From NCBI GenBank assembly GCA_946409405.1, contig CAMJWL010000011.1:1-38063 (forward strand): a stretch of DNA of 38,063 bases, in the 5' to 3' direction. The notes beneath the pieces were generated by a model that was not told the origin of the DNA, searched no databases, and saw only the letters and a program-made list of their open reading frames with translations. The DNA comes from an uncultured Bacteroidales bacterium (GTDB taxonomy: Bacteria; Bacteroidota; Bacteroidia; Bacteroidales; UBA3824). Made by a program: the position numbers and the translations under genes. Positions 32,850 through 38,063 of the stretch are shown here, piece after piece; the stretch's first letter is position 1; every line of letters begins with the position of its first letter.

Positions 32850-34628
32850 AACGACTTCCCACAATGGGCGGCGGAGGCGGTTTGGTATCAGATATTTCCA
32901 GACCGCTTTTGCCGTTTTAACAGCGACAACCCAATCACCGCGCAGGACATCGTAGGCACTGCGCCGTGGAACATCAAGGCCAACAAACCTTGGCAGATAC
33001 ACCCATGGACTTCCAATTGGTATGAGCGTCAGCCTTACGAGAAGGGCAACGACAAGAAACTGCACGACAACCTGCTCCGGCGGCGTTATTGCGGCGACAT
33101 CAACGGCATCATTTCCAAATTGAACTATTTGCGAGACCTTGGTGTTAACGCGCTGTATCTCACGCCGTTGCAGTATTCGCCGAGCCTCCACAAATACGAC
33201 GGCACCAACTTCCTGCACATCGACCCGTTCTTGGGCAGCACGCCGAGGATGGACATCCAAACTATAGAGAATGAGGATTTTGACGATTTTGACAACGCCA
33301 AATGGACTACCGCCGACCACGAAGCACTCCTACTTATCAAAGAAGCCCACAAACGTGGAATGAAGGTGATTTTTGACGGCGTTTTCAATCATATCGGTTA
33401 CAACAGCAAGCCGTTCCAAGACGTGCTTCACAACCTCAAAAAATCCAAATACACAGATTGGTTTCATATCGATTGGGACAAGACCACGCCCAAACACTTG
33501 TGGTACGAGAAGTTTTGGGGCGTTGTAAAGGAAATGCCTAAGTTAAACTATGGTTGTCAAGATGTAAAGCGTTATGTATTTGCGGCATTAAAGCGTTGGT
33601 TGAGGCCGGTAGTGGACGGCGTTGAGTATGAAGGCATTGACGGCTGGCGCATAGACCATGCGATAGGCGTTCCGATGACTTTTTGGAAATCTGCGCACGA
33701 TTTTACAAAGACGCTTAACAAAAATTCGTTGTTCCTTGCCGAATTGATAGAACCCCAAGCAACAATAAAACCATACTTGGATTGTGGCGCGTTTGATTGC
33801 GTAATGAACTACGGATTTTACTTTTTGGCGTGTAAGTTTTTCACACAGGACAAGGACCAAATCACCGCCAAGGAGTTTGACGACAGCATCCGTCAGCAAC
33901 TAAAACTTTATCCTCCCGCCGCCAATTATTTGGCTATGAACCTTCTCGGCACCCACGATACGGAGCGGCTGGCAACGTTGATAGCAAATAGGGGCATGAA
34001 AAAATATGATTTTTACAAAGGCGAGGTTGACATCGAAAATTTCTTCCGCTACTCCCACTCCACCGACCGTGGCTACACGTCGCGTCCGCCCAACGAAAAT
34101 GAGCGGCAAATTCAGCGGATGATGATCGTGTTTGAATTTGCCATGATTGGCTCGCCGATGGTTTATTACGGCGAAGAACTCGGCATGTATGGCGGCAACG
34201 ACCCCGACTGCCGCAAGCCAATGCACTGGCCCGAAATGAGTTTTGACGACGAGATAGAATACCATAGCGGCTTGCCAATATATAAACACAAGCATCCTGT
34301 GGCGGCGGATATGGAGATGCACGCCTTTTACAAGAAGATAATAGCCCTGCGGCGCGGCAGCAAGGCGTTGATGCAAGGCACTATGACCACCGACTATGCC
34401 GACCCGGAAAAGCGCGTCTGGGTAATCAGCCGCCGGAGCGGATTTGAGCGCGTGATTTTTGCATTCAACTGCGAGGACAAGCCCGTCCTTGTAAAGATGA
34501 ACGGACACGCGGGCGAGGAGTTCGGCGACTATTTTGGCAACGATGTGAATATCGTGGCGGATCCGTCGGGCAATTTTGGGGTGGAGATAGAACCGCATGG
34601 ATTCAGGGTGCTAATCTCGCCGTGTTAA
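32847..34628 (+). CDS. Cytoplasmic GH13 alpha-amylase (neopullulanase/cyclomaltodextrinase-like)
   Basis: A 593-aa protein without signal peptide, so cytoplasmic. It begins directly with the barrel motif AVWYQIFPDRF; the N-terminal starch-binding domain of classical neopullulanases is lacking. Catalytic residues are Asp270 (GIDGWRIDHA), Glu299 (LFLAELIEP) and the transition-state His370-Asp371 (LLGTHDTERL); the conserved FDGVFNHIG lies at about 176-184. A short C-terminal beta domain begins at about 510. It should hydrolyse alpha-1,4 (perhaps alpha-1,6) bonds in imported maltodextrins or cyclodextrins; the exact specificity is not readable. It lies downstream of dapA across a repeat-filled 70-nt gap; no own promoter was found. 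Confidence 0.9.
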   Translation: MNDFPQWAAEAVWYQIFPDRFCRFNSDNPITAQDIVGTAPWNIKANKPWQIHPWTSNWYERQPYEKGNDKKLHDNLLRRRYCGDINGIISKLNYLRDLGVNALYLTPLQYSPSLHKYDGTNFLHIDPFLGSTPRMDIQTIENEDFDDFDNAKWTTADHEALLLIKEAHKRGMKVIFDGVFNHIGYNSKPFQDVLHNLKKSKYTDWFHIDWDKTTPKHLWYEKFWGVVKEMPKLNYGCQDVKRYVFAALKRWLRPVVDGVEYEGIDGWRIDHAIGVPMTFWKSAHDFTKTLNKNSLFLAELIEPQATIKPYLDCGAFDCVMNYGFYFLACKFFTQDKDQITAKEFDDSIRQQLKLYPPAANYLAMNLLGTHDTERLATLIANRGMKKYDFYKGEVDIENFFRYSHSTDRGYTSRPPNENERQIQRMMIVFEFAMIGSPMVYYGEELGMYGGNDPDCRKPMHWPEMSFDDEIEYHSGLPIYKHKHPVAADMEMHAFYKKIIALRRGSKALMQGTMTTDYADPEKRVWVISRRSGFERVIFAFNCEDKPVLVKMNGHAGEEFGDYFGNDVNIVADPSGNFGVEIEPHGFRVLISPC

Positions 34629-34913
34629 AAAATAGAGAATGATGTTCTTGCCCTGCTTGAAATAATCGGTTGTAAGACGATGATTTTTAGGCAAAAAGCA
34701 AAAATTTTGAAAAAAAATTGCTTAAACTTCTTGTTCGCAACTTACTGATTGACACGTGATTACCTATTGGTATTCTCGTTAAGGTTCAAATAGAGAAATG
34801 TAATCTTCTTGTTTTCAGTGCCTTTGTACTTTCATTTTGGCACAAGTATTGATATGTATCGAGTAGAAACATTTATTTTTTTTAACTCGACTACACAAAC
34901 AAATACAAACAAA
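34629..34913. other. 285-nt spacer without recognised gene
   Basis: A/T-rich spacer between the amylase and the small 69-aa gene. A GTGCC/GGCAC inverted repeat lies at about 34818-34844, and CCTTTG nearby is one base off a -7 element (TGCCTTTG at 34819-34826). No convincing ORF, tRNA or terminator was seen; the upstream part of the ORF-track frame (34809-34913) looks non-coding. Confidence 0.5.
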
Positions 34914-35123
34914 ATGAGCAAGATTAATTGGACAGGAGTTATCAGCAAGGGCATCTTGAAACTGAAACTCTCATTTGATTCGGACGTGAGCATCCCCGAC
35001 CGGATGCGGATAATGGAGAGTTACGCAGAAGGACTTTCAAACTCCGACATTAGCATCATCGAATCGCACCACTATTCGGACGGCAGTCAGATGAGGGCGG
35101 TAATTAATAATCGCGCTAATTAA
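34914..35123 (+). CDS. Small 69-aa protein of unknown function
   Basis: The start is placed at 34914 (MSKINWTGVISKGILKLKL) because the preceding 35 codons of the track ORF are unlike the rest and begin in spacer DNA. The protein has no signal peptide or membrane helix. The pattern is strand (TGVISKGILKLKLSF), a loop with IPDRMRIMESYAEGL (helix), then strand/turn SIIESHHYSDGSQMRAVI. The composition and clean start suggest a real conserved small protein of Bacteroidetes, but I cannot name a family. It is convergent with the XRE regulator gene; their stops are 30 nt apart and share a hairpin. Confidence 0.6.
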   Translation: MSKINWTGVISKGILKLKLSFDSDVSIPDRMRIMESYAEGLSNSDISIIESHHYSDGSQMRAVINNRAN

Positions 35124-35138
35124 CGGTTAATGCAATGC

Positions 35139-35171
35139 GAGGAACGCGAAGATTTAGTCTTCAAGTTCCTC
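35139..35171. terminator. Hairpin at the convergent gene ends, possible bidirectional terminator
   Basis: GAGGAAC (35139-35145) pairs with GTTCCTC (35165-35171), and inside it GAAGA (35148-35152) pairs with TCTTC (35158-35162), giving a broken 12-bp stem. It includes the last codons and stop of the XRE gene. There is no T-run on either side, so its terminator role is tentative. Confidence 0.45.
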
Positions 35172-35549
35172 GCCTTCGTTATATGCGATGTCGTCGTATA
35201 ATGGTTGCGACGGCGCGGCGGGCTCGGCGGCGGATTCCACAGACTGTTTTGGCAGCCTGATGGTAAAATATTCGTCTATTGCGCTGGCTATCATGGCTTT
35301 GAGTTCCTCGCACTGCGTGGATGTCAATGCCGGCGATTCCATTTCGCCTTCTTCGAGCGTCAGGTAACTCACCGTAACTCCCAATGCGTCAGCGATTTTC
35401 TTCAAGTTTTTTATGGTATAACGGTTTGGGTCGTCGCGTGAAAGCATCACGCGGAGGCTCACCGTGGGCATGTCTGTTTCCTTGGCGAGCCGTGCGATAG
35501 TCCATCCTTTCTCCTTGCGGAGAGCCTGAATTTTTTCGGTAATATTCAT
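35154..35549 (-). CDS. XRE-type helix-turn-helix DNA-binding protein
   Basis: The start is set at 35549 (MNITEKIQALRKEKGW), giving 131 aa; the longer track ORF starts inside the promoter. Residues about 1-62 form a Cro/C1-type helix-turn-helix (IARLAKETDMPTVSLRVML with recognition helix near 25-35, then NLKKIADALGVTVSYLTLEE). A helix (CEELKAMIASAIDEYFTI) follows, and then a disordered acidic tail rich in Ala, Pro and Glu ending EELED. It has its own consensus promoter. Targets are unknown; no adjacent toxin or phage gene suggests a specific role. Confidence 0.85.
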   Translation of the reverse strand: MNITEKIQALRKEKGWTIARLAKETDMPTVSLRVMLSRDDPNRYTIKNLKKIADALGVTVSYLTLEEGEMESPALTSTQCEELKAMIASAIDEYFTIRLPKQSVESAAEPAAPSQPLYDDIAYNEGEELED

Positions 35550-35572
35550 ATTTTTGCTTATTTTACACGCGA

Positions 35573-35604
35573 CAAATATATATAAAATTATATTGATAAG
35601 CAAA
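35573..35604 (-). promoter_or_regulatory. Bacteroidetes-type promoter of the XRE gene
   Basis: On the minus strand TTTG (35601-35604), 20 nt, TATATTTG (35573-35580): perfect consensus, just after the mfd stop and 24 nt before the ATG at 35549. Confidence 0.75.
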
Positions 35605-35619
35605 GATTATGGTAATTTT

Positions 35620-38063
35620 TTATGCAACATATATCCCTTCCAACGTCTTCAACGCCTTTGTTGTATTGGCAATGTTGCTGAACACGATTGCAAACTTGTC
35701 GGCGGTGGCGGCTTGGATGCGGCAATCGCGGATGTTTTGGATTTTTGCAAAGATACTTTGGAACTGCGACGAGCGGATGAAAGTCTCCTTCGGCACAAAA
35801 TTGCAGAGCATCTTGCCGCCCTTCATCGAAATCTTCTCGATGCCGAGACGCATCGCCACCCAACGCATACGCACGATGTCAAATAGTTGCAACGTCTGCT
35901 TGGGAATCTCGCCAAAACGGTCTTTGAGTTGGTCGGCGATTTGGGCGAGTTCGTCGTCGGTCTTCACGCTGTCCAAGCGGCGGTAAATCCTGATACGCTC
36001 GGCAACATTCTGTATGTAAGTGCTTGGCAGGAGCACTTCGAGGTCGGTGTCGATGGTGCAGTCGTCGGTGAAGAGATAATCCTTGGGCATTTCGAGGATG
36101 CTGTCTTCGTCGTCGCCGGTGGATTGGAGTTGCGCCTGATGCTGTTTCTTAAACTCTTCCTCCTTGATTTCGGCAATGGCGTCGTCGAGGATTTTTTGGT
36201 AAGTCTCGATGCCGATTTCGTTGATGAAACCGCTCTGTTCGCCGCCGAGCATATTGCCCGCGCCACGGATGTCGAGGTCTTGCATCGCGATATTGAAACC
36301 GCTGCCGAGTTCCGTGAAACTCTCTATCGCCCTGAGCCTTTGACGCGCTTGTACGGTCAAATTCTCCTCCGGCGGCGATATGAGGTAACAGAACGCCTTC
36401 CTGTTGCTCCTGCCCACGCGCCCGCGAAGTTGGTGGAGTTCGCTGAGACCAAAATTCTGCGCGTCAAACACGATGATGGTGTTGGCGTTAGAAATGTCGA
36501 GGCCGTTCTCAATGATTGTGGTCGAGATGAGGATGTCAGCCTCGTTGTTGATGAAGGAGAGCATAATGTCTTCGAGGATGTCGCCGTCCATCTGCCCGTG
36601 TCCCGTGAGGATTGCCGCTTTCGGGAACATTTTCCTTATCATTTCCTCGGTCTTGTAGAGGAGTTTTATCTTGTTTTGAATGATGAACACCTGACCGCGA
36701 CGGCTGAGTTCGTAATCGATAGCCTCCTTGATGACTTCGGGCTTGAAGGTATGCACTTCCGTTACGACAGGATAACGGTTTGGCGGCGGAGTGCTGATGA
36801 TTGAGAGGTCGCGTGCGCCAAGAAGCGAAAATTGCAGTGTCCTCGGTATAGGCGTTGCGGTGAGAGTCAGGGTATCGACGTTGAGTTTCAGTTGTTTGAG
36901 TTTTTCTTTGACTGAAACGCCAAATTTCTGCTCCTCGTCGATGATTAATAGACCAAGGTCGCGGAATTTGATGGTTGCGCCCACGAGTTTGTGGGTGCCG
37001 ATAATGATGTCAATCTTTCCGGCGGCGAGTTCGGCGGTGATTTCACGCACTTCCTTGGCTGTACGCAGACGCGAGAGGTATTCCACTTTTACGGGGAAGT
37101 CTTTGAGCCTGTCGCTGAATGTCTTGTAATGTTGAAGTGCAAGTATAGTTGTAGGCACGAGTACGGCGACTTGTTTGCCGTCGGTAGCCGCCTTAAACGC
37201 CGCACGGACAGCGATTTCCGTCTTGCCAAATCCAACGTCGCCGCATATCAGGCGATCCATCGGTTCGGGCTTCTCCATATCTTCCTTGACTGCTGCGGTG
37301 GCGCGTTCCTGGTCGGGGGTGTCCTCGTAGATGAACGACGCTTCCAACGCTTGTTGCATATAACTGTCGGGCGAAAACGCGAAACCCTTTTGGTGTTTGC
37401 GTTGCGCGTAAAGGCGGATGAGTTTTTCGGCGATGTCCTTGACCTTCGCCTTGGTCTTTTGCTTGATGCGGTTCCACGCGCCGGAGCCGAGTTTATAGAC
37501 TTTGGGCGGAGTGCCGTCCGCGCCCTTGTATTTTGAAATCTTGTGGAGCGCGTGCACGGAGACAAAGAGGATGTCGTTGTCCTTGTAACTCAGGCGGATA
37601 ACTTCCTGATCCTTGCCGTTGATGTTCATCTTTTGGAGCCCGTCAAAAACGCCGATGCCGTGGTCCTGATGCACCACATAGTCGCCGGGTTTGAGGGAGT
37701 TCATCTCGTTGATGGTGATGGCGTCGCGGTTGCGCTTTATCTTGGCTTCTTTGAGTCTATATTTGAGGTAACGCTCAAAAATCTGATGGTCGGTATAGAC
37801 GCAGATTTTAAGGTCATTATCGATAAAACCCTCATTGATAGACATTTGCACATCCTTAAATGTAACTTTGGTTGATACGGCGTCGGACGCAAAAATGTCG
37901 TGAAGGCGGATGTTTTGCCTGTCGTTGAGGACGGCGATGTAAGTCTGGTAGCCCTGCTGTTGGCGCGAGGCGATGTCTTCCGCCAAGAGGTTGAAGTTTT
38001 TCTGAAAGTTGGGCTGTGTAGTTATATTGAACCTGATTGAGTTGGCTACTGCGCCAATTTGCG
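35620..38063 (-). CDS. mfd: Transcription-repair coupling factor Mfd, 5' end outside window
   Basis: The ORF-track start at 37986 is a TTG inside the gene. Upstream codons stay open to the window edge (for example RFNITTQPNFQKNFNLLAED), so the N-terminal UvrB-like part lies to the right, and about 813 of roughly 1100-1150 residues are here. Present in order: the end of the UvrB-like region, the RNA polymerase-interacting Tudor/CarD-like domain (LKPGDYVVHQDHGIGVFDG), the RecG-like translocase with Walker A GDVGFGKTE, DEEQ box (LIIDEEQKFGV), TATPIPRTL, HQLRGRVGRS motif VI, and the C-terminal TRCF domain. It removes RNA polymerase stalled at DNA lesions and recruits UvrA. Confidence 0.95.
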   Translation of the reverse strand, partial: QIGAVANSIRFNITTQPNFQKNFNLLAEDIASRQQQGYQTYIAVLNDRQNIRLHDIFASDAVSTKVTFKDVQMSINEGFIDNDLKICVYTDHQIFERYLKYRLKEAKIKRNRDAITINEMNSLKPGDYVVHQDHGIGVFDGLQKMNINGKDQEVIRLSYKDNDILFVSVHALHKISKYKGADGTPPKVYKLGSGAWNRIKQKTKAKVKDIAEKLIRLYAQRKHQKGFAFSPDSYMQQALEASFIYEDTPDQERATAAVKEDMEKPEPMDRLICGDVGFGKTEIAVRAAFKAATDGKQVAVLVPTTILALQHYKTFSDRLKDFPVKVEYLSRLRTAKEVREITAELAAGKIDIIIGTHKLVGATIKFRDLGLLIIDEEQKFGVSVKEKLKQLKLNVDTLTLTATPIPRTLQFSLLGARDLSIISTPPPNRYPVVTEVHTFKPEVIKEAIDYELSRRGQVFIIQNKIKLLYKTEEMIRKMFPKAAILTGHGQMDGDILEDIMLSFINNEADILISTTIIENGLDISNANTIIVFDAQNFGLSELHQLRGRVGRSNRKAFCYLISPPEENLTVQARQRLRAIESFTELGSGFNIAMQDLDIRGAGNMLGGEQSGFINEIGIETYQKILDDAIAEIKEEEFKKQHQAQLQSTGDDEDSILEMPKDYLFTDDCTIDTDLEVLLPSTYIQNVAERIRIYRRLDSVKTDDELAQIADQLKDRFGEIPKQTLQLFDIVRMRWVAMRLGIEKISMKGGKMLCNFVPKETFIRSSQFQSIFAKIQNIRDCRIQAATADKFAIVFSNIANTTKALKTLEGIYVA

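Noticed and set aside
34600-34913. Small RNA or 6S-like RNA gene
   Set aside because: Only one short GTGCC/GGCAC inverted repeat and no terminator; not enough to support an RNA gene.
35620-37986. ORF-track start of mfd at 37986
   Set aside because: It is an internal TTG; the frame stays open to the window edge with residues that fit Mfd, so the gene is cut by the window.

Overview
The window reads as a chromosomal segment of a Bacteroidota, most likely order Bacteroidales. The evidence is promoters of the Bacteroidetes type (TTTG, 19-20 nt, TAnnTTTG), lipoprotein signal peptides, a DUF6913-dapA gene pair, a SiaC-family protein, a PA14-bearing GH31 enzyme, C10 (streptopain-like) peptidases ending in domains that resemble type IX secretion (T9SS) sorting signals, and an Mfd of Bacteroidetes style. 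No rRNA, tRNA, CRISPR array, phage or complete insertion sequence was seen. Gene density is high and most spacers hold a promoter, a terminator or an inverted repeat.

Layout, left to right. (1) 1-2362, minus: the N-terminal five sixths of a GH31 lipoprotein, probably an alpha-xylosidase, cut by the window edge and divergent from (2) a XerD-type recombinase (2490-3407, plus). (3) 3404-9873, minus: two tandem secreted C10 cysteine peptidases whose last ~210 bp are nearly identical DNA. (4) 9996-18386, minus: a cluster of FAD-dependent dehydrogenase, unknown 436-aa protein, cytoplasmic trypsin-like protease with a zinc ribbon, repeat lipoprotein, and a membrane-anchored P-loop ATPase with about 14 WD40 repeats. 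The first four are tightly packed; the ATPase follows after 153 nt. This is the best candidate for an undescribed system: the protease and the 436-aa protein seem to share a YbjN/type III chaperone-like domain. (5) 18588-18999: wreck of a carbohydrate esterase gene, with an internal deletion and its promoter still in place. (6) 19150-22552, minus: M16C metallopeptidase followed 4 nt later by a collagen-like lipoprotein. (7) 22620-29284, minus: an outer-membrane protein, phosphohexomutase, an in-frame 3'-5' exonuclease/galactokinase fusion, and a lipoprotein form of oligopeptidase B. (8) 29401-30384, minus: SiaC-like protein and a four-helix membrane protein. (9) 30598-35123, plus: small outer-membrane protein, DUF6913 protein, dapA, cytoplasmic GH13 amylase and a 69-aa conserved-looking small protein. 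(10) 35154 to the right edge, minus: XRE-type regulator and the C-terminal part of Mfd.

Themes. Carbohydrate use (GH31, dead esterase, galactokinase, phosphohexomutase, GH13) and extracytoplasmic proteolysis (two C10 peptidases, a lipoprotein oligopeptidase B) are both over-represented. Four minus-strand spacers carry A/T-rich nested palindromes built from two tandem units facing two inverted units, often bordered by GC-rich hairpins; the clearest (23562-23716) is two inward-facing terminator-like hairpins around a nested palindrome. Statements about families rest on recalled motifs and were not checked against a database.
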